Assembly: GCA_031549325.1 (NCBI GenBank)
Contig: JAVBQA010000074.1
Location: 10,510-74,509 of the forward strand
Length of the DNA stretch: 64,000 bases
Direction of reading: 5' to 3'
DNA from: JAJDGF01 sp031549325
Lineage (GTDB): Bacteria > Bacillota > Clostridia > Christensenellales > Aristaeellaceae
The stretch's first letter is position 1. Every line of letters begins with the position of its first letter. The position numbers and the translations under genes are program-made. This document shows positions 15,305 to 23,924 of this stretch, piece by piece. The notes under the pieces were generated by a model. It had not been told where the DNA came from. It made no database searches and saw nothing but the letters and a program-made list of their open reading frames with translations.

Positions 15305-16888
15305 TTGAGGCGAAGCATCTTCCGCTCCATGAGCGCGCTGATCCTGCTGGCGGTGGCGCTGCTGGCGGTGTTGTGGGGCGTGGCCCTGAACAGTCAGATC
15401 CAGGACGAGCTCAAGAGCAGCCTGCGCAACCTGCGCGTGTCCATCATCACTCCGGACGGCGGCGTGAACTTCGACAACATGGCCGATCCGGCCACCATGG
15501 AGAACCACGCGGATCGTGAGGAGATTCAGGAGGCGCTGTCGGGCGGCGTGGGCCAGGGCGAGCGCGTGTCGAGCACGCTGGGCGAGCGGACCTATTACTA
15601 CGCCGAGCGCCTGACGGATGGGCGGGTGCTCAGGCTGTCGCTGACGACGGCCACAATCTACGCGCTGCTTTGGAGCCACATCCCGCTGGCGCTGCTGTGC
15701 CTGCTGCTGGTGTTGGGGCTTGCGTTTCTGGCGGCCAGGCGGCTGAGCGCGCGGGTGATCGCGCCCATCAACGCCGTGGATCTGGACAACCCGGAGGGCA
15801 TCGGCATCGACGAGCTGGCGCCGTTCGCCCGCAAGATTGAGCAGCAGAGAGCCGAGATCGAAGGGCAGATGCAGGCGTTGAAGGCGCGCGCCAGCACCAT
15901 CCAGGCGATCACCGAGAGCATGAAGGAAGGCCTGATCCTGGTGGATGAACACGGCGTGGCGCTGTCGGCCAACCAGAGTGCCGCCGGGATCTTCGGCGCG
16001 CGGACGCTTGTTGGCAAGCCCATGATCGAGGTGTGCCGCGACCTGTCGCTGAAGGGCCCGCTGGACGCCTGCCTTGCAGGGGAGGCGGGCCAGCTGCCGC
16101 TTCGGCGGGGCGGGCGCGTGTTCGAGGTGTACCTGAGCCCGGTTCAGGGCGTGGGCGCGGCGATCCTGTTCCTGGACCAGACCGACAAGCACGAGGCCGA
16201 GCGCCAGCGCCGCGAGTTTTCGGCCAACGTGTCCCACGAGTTGAAGACCCCGCTGACGACGATCCTCGGGCTGTCCGAGATGATCGGGGGCGGCATGGCC
16301 GAGCAGCAGGATGTGCCCGGCTTTGGCAGCAAGATCCACGCGCAGGCCCAGCGCCTGCTGAACATCATCGACGACATCATCCGGCTGTCGGCGTTTGACG
16401 AGGGCGTGATGGAGCGCGAGTTCACCCGGTTCGACGCGCGCGCGCTGGCCGAGTCGGTGCTTTCCGGGTTCGAGCAGCAGGCGCGGCAGAAGGGCGTAAG
16501 CCTGGAGCTTGCGGGCTCCCCGGTATTCATCAGCGCCAATCGGCGCATGATGGACGAGCTGCTGACGAACCTCGTCGACAACGCCATCAAATACAATGTC
16601 GACGGAGGCCGGGTGCTGGTGCGGGTGACCGAAGAGGGCGGAGACGTGGTGCTGGCTGTGCAGGACAGCGGCATCGGCATCGAGCGGCAGCACCAGTCGC
16701 GCGTCTTCGAGCGATTCTATCGGGTGGATAAGTCGCGCTCGCAGAAGACCGGCGGCACCGGGCTCGGTCTCAGCATCGTGAAGCACGTGGTGGAGTTCCA
16801 CCAGGGCGAGACAGAGATCAGGAGCGAGCCGGGCAAAGGCACGGAAATCATTTGCAGGATGCCCCTGGCGGGGCGCCCGAACCCGTAA
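15305..16888 (+). CDS. phoR: Sensor histidine kinase (PhoR-like)
   Basis: Protein of 527 residues. Membrane segments at about 9-27 and 118-140 flank an extracellular sensor loop. A HAMP-like linker and a PAS domain (from about 200, ITESMKEGLILVDEHG) follow, then the H box VSHELKTPLTT with His311, the N box (NLVDNAIKYN), the G1 box (DSGIGI) and the G2 box (GGTGLGLSIV). It phosphorylates the response regulator encoded just before it. The TTG start at 15305 has GGAGAG upstream; an ATG eight codons later is an alternative. Confidence 0.92.
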   Translation: MRRSIFRSMSALILLAVALLAVLWGVALNSQIQDELKSSLRNLRVSIITPDGGVNFDNMADPATMENHADREEIQEALSGGVGQGERVSSTLGERTYYYAERLTDGRVLRLSLTTATIYALLWSHIPLALLCLLLVLGLAFLAARRLSARVIAPINAVDLDNPEGIGIDELAPFARKIEQQRAEIEGQMQALKARASTIQAITESMKEGLILVDEHGVALSANQSAAGIFGARTLVGKPMIEVCRDLSLKGPLDACLAGEAGQLPLRRGGRVFEVYLSPVQGVGAAILFLDQTDKHEAERQRREFSANVSHELKTPLTTILGLSEMIGGGMAEQQDVPGFGSKIHAQAQRLLNIIDDIIRLSAFDEGVMEREFTRFDARALAESVLSGFEQQARQKGVSLELAGSPVFISANRRMMDELLTNLVDNAIKYNVDGGRVLVRVTEEGGDVVLAVQDSGIGIERQHQSRVFERFYRVDKSRSQKTGGTGLGLSIVKHVVEFHQGETEIRSEPGKGTEIICRMPLAGRPNP

Positions 16889-16914
16889 CCTGCATTGCAC
16901 AAGACTTGCATTTC

Positions 16915-16994
16915 GCTGTCAAAAGACGCAGTGTTTTGACAGCCTGACAAGGGCTCCCTCCCGATGGCCGCGGCCATCGGGAGGGAGCCCTTGT
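16915..16994. repeat. Two adjacent inverted repeats, one a perfect 48-base palindrome
   Basis: First repeat: ten-base arms GCTGTCAAAA (16915-16924) and TTTTGACAGC (16934-16943) with a nine-base loop. Second repeat: 24-base arms 16947-16970 and 16971-16994 match perfectly with no loop, starting ACAAGGGCTCCC and turning at GGCCG/CGGCC. They lie between convergent phoR and the SH3-protein gene and may act as a two-way transcription barrier, although no T-run follows either arm. Confidence 0.8.
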
Positions 16995-17022
16995 GCAATA
17001 TTGCGCCAGGCGCTCCGCGCGC

Positions 17023-18246
17023 TTACTTCTTGTTGCCCGCCGCCAGCGCCTCGCGGATGCATGCCTGATGGACGGGGCAAATGCGGTCGGTGCCGTGGGT
17101 TCTGCTTTTGGTGAAGTGTATGCAGAAATGGCCGTCGAATTCGTTGCCCGCGATGGATCCCTGCCCGTGGTGCATGCAGTTCATCGACGCAGCATAGGTC
17201 TTGCCGCCGACCGACACCCAGATCGGGCGGCGCGCCCACGACCACCCGCCACAGGCGCTCTTCATTTTGCGCGTGTCGGAGGCCGTCAGCGGCTGCACGT
17301 CGGCGTGGTTGGTGCCGCCGCCGCGCCACACCTGAAACTGAATCCCGGTGCGCACGTCGGTCACCCGCGCCGTGTCACCCACGGAAAACACCGAGCGGAT
17401 GTCGCTCTCCCACCAGTTCGCGTTGATGATCTTGGCCGCCGGCGCGCCGCCCGAGACCTCGTCGCCATAGTCGGTCAGATCGGTCGCCCACTTCCGATAT
17501 TGGGGGGCGGCCTTATTGAACAGCACGAACAGCGTGTCCGTGTCCGCCCGTCCGGTGGGTTTCAGCCCGCAATACGCCTGGAAGCGCCTGAGCGCGTTAA
17601 ACGTCATCTGCTTGTAATCGCCGGTGGGCTTCGCTTCCAGATATCCAAGTTTGTTCAACCGCCGCTGCATGACCATCACTTCGTCCCCGCTGGCGCCCGG
17701 CTTTAGAGCCTCTGGGCGCTTGGTTGCGGCGCTGAACATGGTCAGCCGGCTCTCCAGCGTGTAGCCCGTCTGACCTTCCACCAGCACCTTGGCCCAGCGT
17801 CCGTCGATGGCCTGCACCTCGACCTCTTCGCCCGGGTTGATGCGCCTGAGAATCGAGCTGGAAGCTTTTTGATCAAAGTGCAGATACGTACCCTCCGTTA
17901 CATAGGCCGTGCGGGGGAAGCGCATCTGCACCGCCAGCGTCGGGTAATCCGCGCTCAGATGGCTGCTGCGAACAAATCCCTGCGTTTGTTCGTATTGAAT
18001 GACGGCCCAGTCGCCGTCGCTGGAAATCAGGCGCACATAGCTGCCCATCGGAAGCCTCGCCATCACCTGCGCGCTGGTCTTGGCCTTTTCGTACAGCTTG
18101 GCGTTTATCTTCATGTAGAAACTCTGCCCGGCGTCGCCACCCGCGTTGGGTTCGCGGTGCGCCAGCGCCGTTTGCGCGCAGACGCACGAAATGAGCACCG
18201 CCACCAACATGGCCGTGACTCGGCGAAAAATTCCCTCAGGTACCAT
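17023..18246 (-). CDS. Secreted SH3/peptidoglycan-binding protein with a conserved His-rich C-terminal domain
   Basis: Protein of 407 residues. A signal peptide (about 1-29) is followed by two SH3-like repeats (about 43-100 and 113-170), a peptidoglycan-binding domain (GASGDEVMVMQRRLNKLGYL..., 184-242), and a C-terminal domain of about 130 residues with GGTNHADVQPLTASDT (310-325), ASMNCMHHGQG and DGHFCIHFTKSRTHG (371-385). The order suggests a wall-anchored enzyme. Clustered His, Asp and Cys in the last domain could form a metal or catalytic site, but I cannot assign an activity. The start at 18246 has AAAGGGAGC upstream. Promoter at 18313-18341. Confidence 0.85.
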   Translation of the reverse strand: MVPEGIFRRVTAMLVAVLISCVCAQTALAHREPNAGGDAGQSFYMKINAKLYEKAKTSAQVMARLPMGSYVRLISSDGDWAVIQYEQTQGFVRSSHLSADYPTLAVQMRFPRTAYVTEGTYLHFDQKASSSILRRINPGEEVEVQAIDGRWAKVLVEGQTGYTLESRLTMFSAATKRPEALKPGASGDEVMVMQRRLNKLGYLEAKPTGDYKQMTFNALRRFQAYCGLKPTGRADTDTLFVLFNKAAPQYRKWATDLTDYGDEVSGGAPAAKIINANWWESDIRSVFSVGDTARVTDVRTGIQFQVWRGGGTNHADVQPLTASDTRKMKSACGGWSWARRPIWVSVGGKTYAASMNCMHHGQGSIAGNEFDGHFCIHFTKSRTHGTDRICPVHQACIREALAAGNKK

Positions 18247-18312
18247 TGCGCATGCTCCCTTTGTGTCGAAGGCCTGTTTGTTTATAGTTGTTTAGCGTCT
18301 GATATATTCCAA

Positions 18313-18341
18313 ATTATATTACAAAATGTTTAAGTAATCAA
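18313..18341 (-). promoter_or_regulatory. Sigma-A promoter of the SH3-protein gene
   Basis: Minus-strand TTGATT at 18341-18336, 17-base spacer, TATAAT at 18318-18313, in an AT-rich region. Confidence 0.8.
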
Positions 18342-18379
18342 GAGTTTACCGACATATTTAATCATTGTGGCGGTCATGC

Positions 18380-18408
18380 TTGAAATTTTTGGCTGATTGC
18401 GGTAAGAT
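18380..18408 (+). promoter_or_regulatory. Sigma-A promoter of the SDR gene
   Basis: TTGAAA at 18380-18385, 17-base spacer, TAAGAT at 18403-18408. Confidence 0.7.
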
Positions 18409-18443
18409 GCGATCAACAAGCCGAATGAGAAAGGGTGGAGTGC

Positions 18444-19220
18444 ATGGGTATTCTTGAGAAGATGCGGCTGGATGGAAAGAAGGGTTTTGTGACCGGAGGC
18501 GCGCGCGGCATCGGCAAGAGCGTCGCGCTGGCGCTGTGCGAGGCGGGCGCGGACATCGCCATCGTGGACACGGACATCGACGAGGCGCAAAAGACCGCCG
18601 CCTGGCTGACCCAGGAAACCGGGCGCGACGCGTTCGCCATAAAGACCGACGTGACGTCTCCGGACGACGTGGGCGAGATGACCAACGCGGTTCTTCAGCG
18701 CTATGGGCGGCTGGATATCGCGTTTTGTAACGCGGGCATTTGCATCAATGTGCCCGCCGCCGAGATGACCTATGAGCAGTGGAAAAAGGTCGTCGACGTG
18801 AACCTGAACGGCGTATTCCTGACGGCCCAGGCCGCGGGCAAGGTGATGCTCAAGCAGGGCTCAGGTTCCATCATCAACACCGCGTCCATGTCCGGGCACA
18901 TCGTCAACGTGCCTCAGCCCCAGTGTGCGTACAACGCCTCCAAGGCGGGCGTGATCCAGCTGACCAAGTCGTTCGCCGTCGAGTGGGCCACCAAGGGCGT
19001 GCGCGTGAACTCCATCAGCCCGGGCTATATCGGCACCGAGCTGATCCTGGCCGCGCCCCACCTGAAGGCGCTGATCGACGAGTGGAACGCCATGGCGCCC
19101 ATGCACCGGTTGGGCAAGCCCGAGGAGCTGCAGGCCATCGTGGTGTACCTGGCGGGCGACATGTCCAGCTTCACCACCGGTTCCGACTTCGTGGTCGACG
19201 GCGCGTTCACCGCATTCTAG
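18444..19220 (+). CDS. Short-chain dehydrogenase/reductase, probably polyol/sugar-type
   Basis: Protein of 258 residues, the classical SDR length. It has the NAD(P)-binding TGGARGIG, the NAG motif in FCNAGI, the catalytic Ser in TASMSG and the YNASK active-site Tyr/Lys. The Asp after the second strand (IVDTD) favours NAD. Similar enzymes oxidise arabitol, sorbitol or sugar acids, which fits the sugar-alcohol genes downstream, but it has its own terminator and may be regulated separately. ATG at 18444 is preferred to the GTG at 18435 for Shine-Dalgarno spacing. Confidence 0.9.
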   Translation: MGILEKMRLDGKKGFVTGGARGIGKSVALALCEAGADIAIVDTDIDEAQKTAAWLTQETGRDAFAIKTDVTSPDDVGEMTNAVLQRYGRLDIAFCNAGICINVPAAEMTYEQWKKVVDVNLNGVFLTAQAAGKVMLKQGSGSIINTASMSGHIVNVPQPQCAYNASKAGVIQLTKSFAVEWATKGVRVNSISPGYIGTELILAAPHLKALIDEWNAMAPMHRLGKPEELQAIVVYLAGDMSSFTTGSDFVVDGAFTAF

Positions 19221-19242
19221 AAACGCCCAGAGGCGCTAAAGA

Positions 19243-19269
19243 AAACGTCACAGTACGTGGCGTTTTTTT
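19243..19269 (+). terminator. Intrinsic terminator after the SDR gene
   Basis: Eight-base stem AAACGTCA (19243-19250) with TGGCGTTT (19258-19265, one G-U pair) running into a T-rich tract. Confidence 0.7.
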
Positions 19270-19318
19270 GTGTTTTTGATCCATATGAAGCGAAAAATAC
19301 CGGCATTTAATCCATTGA

Positions 19319-19347
19319 TTGACAACGGACTTTACATGGTGTATGAT
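19319..19347 (+). promoter_or_regulatory. Near-consensus sigma-A promoter of the sugar-alcohol transporter operon
   Basis: TTGACA at 19319-19324, 17-base spacer, TATGAT at 19342-19347. The leader to the binding-protein ATG is about 115 bases. Confidence 0.85.
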
Positions 19348-19470
19348 AAGTACATTCCCGATGAAAAACAAACAGGCCGACTCAAAAAAGTTTAGCGCTT
19401 TGTGGTTTTTGCAGCCGGAAAGGCTGCCGAAATAGAAATGAAGGCGACTTTTAAGGAGGGTGTTTTTGTT

Positions 19471-20832
19471 ATGAGGAGGACCTTATCCCTGGTGCTGGCC
19501 GTGCTGATGGTGATCACGCTGATGCCCGCGTTCGCGCAGGCGCAGAGCAAGGTGGTCGTGAACATCGCGCTGGCGAACAACCCGCTGTCTCAGGGCCTGG
19601 CCGAACTCGCGAAAGAGCACTACAAGAGCGAAACCGCCGAAATCAACATCGCCATCCTGCCGGAAAACGACCTGCGCGAGAAGCTGACCACCGAGGCGTC
19701 CTCGGGCGGCAACGCGTATGACATGTTCTACATCGGGCCGTATGAGGCGCAGAACTGGGCCAAGAACGGCTGGCTGGAGAACCTGGAACCTTTCTTCGCG
19801 GCCATGACTGACGAGCAAAAAGCCTGGTACGATGTGGACGACATGATCCAGGGCATGTTGGGCTCGGTGTCGCTGGACGGCGCGAAGTACGCCATCCCGT
19901 ACTATGGCGAGTCGTCCTTCATCATGTACAACAAGGAGCTGTTCGAGAAGGCTGGCCTGACCATGCCGGACGAACCCACCTGGGACGAGATCTATGAGCT
20001 GGCCAAGAAGGTCGACGCGCTGGACGGCGACGCCCAGCCCGGCGGCGACATCATCGGCATGACCATGCGCGGCATGCCCGGCTGGGGCATGAGCGGCGCG
20101 CCGTTCGTGACCATGATCAACGCGTTCGGCGGCCAGTTCTACGATATGGAGTGGAACGCCACCGTCAACACCCCCGAGCAGAAGGGCGCTTGGGAAATGT
20201 ACAAAAAGATCCTGCGCGAAGCGGGCCAGCCGGACATCCTGTCCTACTCCTACAACGAGTGCATCGCGCTGATGCTGACCGGCAAGTGCGGCATCTACTA
20301 CGACGCCACCTCCATCTGCTCCGGCTTTGAGGCCGAGGGCTCTCCGATCAAGGGCAAGATGGGCTACGTCGCCGCCCCCAGCCAGGTCATGAAGAAGAAC
20401 ACCTCCTGGCTGTGGAACTGGTCCATGGGCATCAACCCGAAGTCCGAGCACAAGCAGGAGGTCTTTGACTTCATGCTGTGGGCCACCTCGAAGGACTTCA
20501 TCAAGCTGACCCTCGAGAAAGACCCGTCCGGCGCGATCACGCCGCAGGCATCCCGTTCGTCCACCTACAAGCTGCCCGAGTACGCCGATGTGCCCTATGC
20601 CCCGGCCACGCTGAAGGCGCTTGAGGGCATGGACTTCAACAACCCCTGCCTGAACCCGGTGCCGTACACCGGACTTCAGTACATCGCCATTCCCGAATTC
20701 GCCGATGCGGGCGATAAGATGACCCAGTGGCTGGCCGAGTTCGTGACCGACCAGATCACGGTGGAGCAGGCGCTGGAGAACACCCAGAAGCTGTTTGAGG
20801 AGATCGCCGTGGAGGGCGAATACAAGAGCTGA
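19471..20832 (+). CDS. ABC transporter sugar-binding protein (family 1 solute-binding)
   Basis: Protein of 453 residues with a signal peptide (MRRTLSLVLAVLMVITLMPAFAQA, cut before QSK) and no lipobox cysteine. The mature chain has the hinge patterns of family 1 carbohydrate-binding proteins (AYDMFYIGPYEAQNWAKNGWLENL, YYGESSFIMYNKELFEKAGL). The ligand is probably a sugar alcohol, judged from the neighbouring dehydrogenases. ATG 19471 is chosen for TAAGGAGGG upstream and the signal peptide. A hairpin at 20846-20876 lies between it and the permeases. Confidence 0.92.
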   Translation: MRRTLSLVLAVLMVITLMPAFAQAQSKVVVNIALANNPLSQGLAELAKEHYKSETAEINIAILPENDLREKLTTEASSGGNAYDMFYIGPYEAQNWAKNGWLENLEPFFAAMTDEQKAWYDVDDMIQGMLGSVSLDGAKYAIPYYGESSFIMYNKELFEKAGLTMPDEPTWDEIYELAKKVDALDGDAQPGGDIIGMTMRGMPGWGMSGAPFVTMINAFGGQFYDMEWNATVNTPEQKGAWEMYKKILREAGQPDILSYSYNECIALMLTGKCGIYYDATSICSGFEAEGSPIKGKMGYVAAPSQVMKKNTSWLWNWSMGINPKSEHKQEVFDFMLWATSKDFIKLTLEKDPSGAITPQASRSSTYKLPEYADVPYAPATLKALEGMDFNNPCLNPVPYTGLQYIAIPEFADAGDKMTQWLAEFVTDQITVEQALENTQKLFEEIAVEGEYKS

Positions 20833-20845
20833 TTCCGTGGATCTT

Positions 20846-20876
20846 CAAAGGGACGGGGCGCCGCCTCGTCCCTTTG
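20846..20876 (+). promoter_or_regulatory. Hairpin between binding-protein gene and permeases
   Basis: Ten-base perfect stem CAAAGGGACG (20846-20855) with CGTCCCTTTG (20867-20876), GC-rich loop, no following T-run. Probably stabilises the upstream message or reduces expression of the permeases. Confidence 0.65.
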
Positions 20877-20906
20877 TCCAATTTAGAGCCAAGGCAGGTG
20901 AAGCCC

Positions 20907-21803
20907 ATGGAACGCAAGCTTGGAAACAAACGCTACACCGACAAGTACTTCGCGCTGCCCGCGATCCTCTGGGTGGCCGTCACAACCCAGATTCCGTTCC
21001 TGATCACCATCGTGTTTTCCGCGCTGAAGTGGAACATGTCCCGGCCCGACCTCGGCGTCTCCTTTACCTGGCTGAACAACTATCAATACTACTTCTGGGG
21101 CAGCGGCAGCGCCGAGTTCTGGGTGATCGTGTGGCAGACGGTTCTGCTCACGCTGCTCGCCCTGGCGCTGTGCACGTGCATCGGGTTTCTGGTCTCGCTG
21201 CTGCTGGACCACGAGATCCCCGGCATCAACATCGTGCGCACGCTGATCCTGGGGCCATTCTTTGTCATGTCAACCGCCAGCGGCGTGATCTGGAAGACCA
21301 CGATCCTGAACACCACGTTTGGCTGGTATGGATATATTTGCAAGCTCATCGGCGCCACGCCCATCGATTTCATCAGCTACCACTCGCTGCAGCTGATCGC
21401 GTTTTTGTTTGTCTGGCAGTGGATGCCGTTCTTCGTGCTGGTGATCCTGTCGGGACTGCAAGGCATCTCGCAGGACGTGCTGGAGAGCGCGCGGATCGAC
21501 GGCTGCAACTGGGGCGTGCTCACCTTCAAGATCAAGCTGCCCATGATCCTGAACCACATGCAGGTGGCGGTGATGCTGGGCATGATTTTCATCGTAAAGG
21601 AGTTCGGCTTGATCCTGGTGACCACCGCCGGCGGGCCGGGCACGCGGTCCTACACGCTGCCGTTTTACGTGTACAAGATCGTGTTCAGCGCCAATCAGGT
21701 GGGGCGCGCGGCGGCGGTGGCCGTGATTACGGTGCTGATCACCATGGTGGCCGTGCAGCTGCTGTACCGCGCGATCAAGAAGCGCCGCGCGCTGTATGAG
21801 TGA
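20907..21803 (+). CDS. Carbohydrate ABC transporter permease (MalF-like)
   Basis: Protein of 298 residues with six membrane segments and the EAA-type loop ESARIDGCNWGVLTFKIKLPMIL that contacts the ATPase. It forms the import channel with the next gene product. No ATPase gene is nearby, so a shared MsiK-type ATPase encoded elsewhere is probably used. Start ATG 20907 has CAGGTGAAG upstream. Confidence 0.9.
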   Translation: MERKLGNKRYTDKYFALPAILWVAVTTQIPFLITIVFSALKWNMSRPDLGVSFTWLNNYQYYFWGSGSAEFWVIVWQTVLLTLLALALCTCIGFLVSLLLDHEIPGINIVRTLILGPFFVMSTASGVIWKTTILNTTFGWYGYICKLIGATPIDFISYHSLQLIAFLFVWQWMPFFVLVILSGLQGISQDVLESARIDGCNWGVLTFKIKLPMILNHMQVAVMLGMIFIVKEFGLILVTTAGGPGTRSYTLPFYVYKIVFSANQVGRAAAVAVITVLITMVAVQLLYRAIKKRRALYE

Positions 21804-21817
21804 GGGAGATGACGCAG

Positions 21818-22693
21818 ATGACGACATCGAATCCGCGCACGCTGGCGCAGATCAACCGCGGCATCCGCATGCGGAAACTCGGGCGCAAGACAACTTTAGC
21901 CATCGTGTGCTACGGCTTTGGGATCCTGTATTTCTTTCCGATCCTGTACATGTTCCTGACCGGCTTCAAGACCGAGATGCAGGCCGCCTCCCCGGCGCTG
22001 CTGTTCGATCCGACGCTCGAGACCTTCCGGAAGGTGCTCAGCAGCCCGGACATGTACGCCAACCTGAAAAACTCGGTGTTTCAGGTGCTGACATCCACGC
22101 TGATCTCGCTGGTGCTGGGGATTCCGGCGGCGTTCGTGCTGCAGTTCGGACGCTTCAAAAAGGCCAGCACCAACGACAGCATGTACCTGTGGTTCATCAC
22201 CACCATCCTGCTGCCCCCGGTGGCGGTGCTGCTGCCGCTGTATTTCACCTATCAGCAACTGAACCTGCACGGCAGCCTGTTCGGGCTGACGATCGTGTAC
22301 GTGGGGTTCCATCTGCCGCTGGTGGTGTGGATGGTGCACTCGTTCCTGGCCGATATTCCGGCCTCGCTGATCGAGGCCAGCGAGATCGACGGCTGCACCC
22401 GCTTTCAGCAGCTGGGCTTCGTGGTGCTTCCGCTGGCGCGCACGGGCGCCTTCACCGCCGGGCTGCTGGTGGCGGTGTTCATCTGGAACGAGTTCTTCCT
22501 GGGGTTCAATCTGACGACGAACCAAACCGCCACGCTGCCGGTCTACATGGCGCGCTTCCGCGAGCAGCAGGGCCAGTTCACCGCGCAGCTGTCGGCCAGC
22601 TCCACCATCTCGGTGCTGCCCGCCATTCTGCTCGGCTGGCTGACCCAAAAATCGCTTGTGAAAGGCTTGACGATGGGGGCTGTGAAGGGTTAG
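21818..22693 (+). CDS. Carbohydrate ABC transporter permease (MalG-like)
   Basis: Protein of 291 residues with six membrane segments and the EAA-type loop EASEIDGCTRFQQLGFVVLPLA. It pairs with the preceding permease. The ATG at 21818 has GAGGGAG nine bases upstream; earlier in-frame GTG 21800 and ATG 21809 lack spacing. The C-terminal QKSLVKGLTMGAVKG is typical of MalG-type subunits. Confidence 0.9.
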   Translation: MTTSNPRTLAQINRGIRMRKLGRKTTLAIVCYGFGILYFFPILYMFLTGFKTEMQAASPALLFDPTLETFRKVLSSPDMYANLKNSVFQVLTSTLISLVLGIPAAFVLQFGRFKKASTNDSMYLWFITTILLPPVAVLLPLYFTYQQLNLHGSLFGLTIVYVGFHLPLVVWMVHSFLADIPASLIEASEIDGCTRFQQLGFVVLPLARTGAFTAGLLVAVFIWNEFFLGFNLTTNQTATLPVYMARFREQQGQFTAQLSASSTISVLPAILLGWLTQKSLVKGLTMGAVKG

Positions 22694-22732
22694 AATGGGC
22701 ACAAAGACACCTATACAAGGATCCAGGCGGCG

Positions 22733-22829
22733 GGAAAGGTTCATGTGCGGGGCGACGCGAGCCCAGTGTGGCGGCGTATGCGCGCCGCACGAGCTGGGCG
22801 TAGCGTCACCACAGCAGACGGGCCTTTCC
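22733..22829 (+). ncRNA. Strongly folded leader RNA before the zinc dehydrogenases
   Basis: Four nested helices can be drawn: GGAAAGG 22733-22739 with CCTTTCC 22823-22829; GACGC 22754-22758 with GCGTC 22803-22807; GCCCAG 22761-22766 with CTGGGC 22794-22799; GCGGCG 22771-22776 with CGCCGC 22783-22788 around a six-base loop. An outer pairing (GGCGG near 22727 with CCGCC near 22853) would enclose all of it, ending about 15 bases before the Shine-Dalgarno AGGAGG of the dehydrogenase. There is no ORF here. It could be a riboswitch-like element, a processing site or a stabilising structure; it matches no class I recognise. Confidence 0.5.
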
Positions 22830-22882
22830 TGGCGGCTTGAGACCGGGGAACACCGCCACACTGTGCGTCAGGAGGTAGACCA

Positions 22883-23905
22883 ATGAAAGCCGCTGTATAT
22901 TACAAGAAAAACGACCTGCGCGTGATGGACATTCCTGCGCCCGAGGTTTCTGCGCGCGACGTGCTGGTCAAGCTCAGGTTCTGCGGGGTGTGCGGAACGG
23001 ATGTGCACATCTTCCACGGCGACGGCGGCGCGGCGCCGGTGCCCGAGGGCACCGTGATCGGCCACGAGATGTCGGGCGTGGTGGAAAAGGTGGGCGCAGA
23101 CGTCAAAACCGTGAAAGTGGGCGACCGCGTGACGGTCAACCCCAACGAGTTCTGCGGCGAGTGCTACTTCTGTGACAACGGCATGCAGCACTTCTGCACC
23201 CAGATGAAGGGCTATGGCACCACCTACAACGGCGGTTTTGCCGAATACATCGCCGTGCCGGACAAGCTGGTGTTCAAGCTGCCGGATGGGCTGAGTTTTG
23301 AGGCCGGGTCTCAGGCGGAAACCCTCAGCTGCTGCCTGAACGGCATCGATCTGTGCCATTTGAAGGCGGGCGCCAACGTGTTCATTCTGGGCGCGGGCCC
23401 GATCGGGCTGATGATGCTGCAGCTGGCGCGCATGGACGGCGCGGGCAAGATCGTGGTCAGCGAGCTTGTGAAAGAAAAGCGTGATCTGGCGCTGAAGCTC
23501 GGGGCTGATGTGGCGTTCGATCCGCGCGAGGAGGACGTGGCCCAGGTGCTGGCGCGCGAGTTCGACAATGTGGACTGCGTAATCGAGGCCGCCGGAACCA
23601 AAATCACCACCGAGCTGGCCATCCAGCACGCGGGCAAGGGCTGCACCGTGATGCTGTTCGGGCTGGTCGCGCCCGAAACTGAGATCACCGTGAAGCCATT
23701 TTCCATCTTCCAGCGGGAGCTGAACATCACGGCGTCCTTCATCAACCCTTACACCTTCAGCCGCTCGGTGCGCGTGCTGGGCTCGGGTCGGGTCAAAATG
23801 GACGACATCATCACCGACATCGTGCCGCTGGAGCGGATCAACGAGATCTTCACCGACGAGAAGTACAGGAAGTGCGGCAAGATTCTCGTGAAGATGCCAG
23901 ACTAA
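22883..23905 (+). CDS. Zinc-dependent medium-chain dehydrogenase
   Basis: Protein of 340 residues. The catalytic zinc ligands are Cys in FCGVCGTD and His-Glu in IGHEMSG. The four structural-zinc cysteines are in FCGECYFCDNGMQHFC, and the Rossmann motif is GAGPIG. Members of this group oxidise secondary alcohols of polyols or threonine with NAD. The position next to a sugar importer and a second polyol dehydrogenase supports a sugar-alcohol role. AGGAGG lies seven bases before the ATG. The upstream 189-base gap contains the folded RNA. Confidence 0.9.
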   Translation: MKAAVYYKKNDLRVMDIPAPEVSARDVLVKLRFCGVCGTDVHIFHGDGGAAPVPEGTVIGHEMSGVVEKVGADVKTVKVGDRVTVNPNEFCGECYFCDNGMQHFCTQMKGYGTTYNGGFAEYIAVPDKLVFKLPDGLSFEAGSQAETLSCCLNGIDLCHLKAGANVFILGAGPIGLMMLQLARMDGAGKIVVSELVKEKRDLALKLGADVAFDPREEDVAQVLAREFDNVDCVIEAAGTKITTELAIQHAGKGCTVMLFGLVAPETEITVKPFSIFQRELNITASFINPYTFSRSVRVLGSGRVKMDDIITDIVPLERINEIFTDEKYRKCGKILVKMPD

Positions 23906-23924
23906 CGGTAGGAGGATCAGATCC

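Noticed and set aside
14537..16900. Very long minus-strand open frame opposite phoU/phoP/phoR
   Set aside because: It is the antisense shadow of three well-supported genes in GC-rich DNA; its product is Arg/Gln/His-rich with no domain and no ribosome site.
16947..16994. Recombinase attachment or resolution site
   Set aside because: No recombinase gene is near and the sequence lacks an asymmetric core; kept only as a structural finding.
22711..22882. Cobalamin or T-box riboswitch before the zinc dehydrogenase
   Set aside because: A GTCAGGAGG stretch resembles part of a B12 box, but the order of conserved blocks is wrong and there is no T-box sequence or terminator/antiterminator pair.
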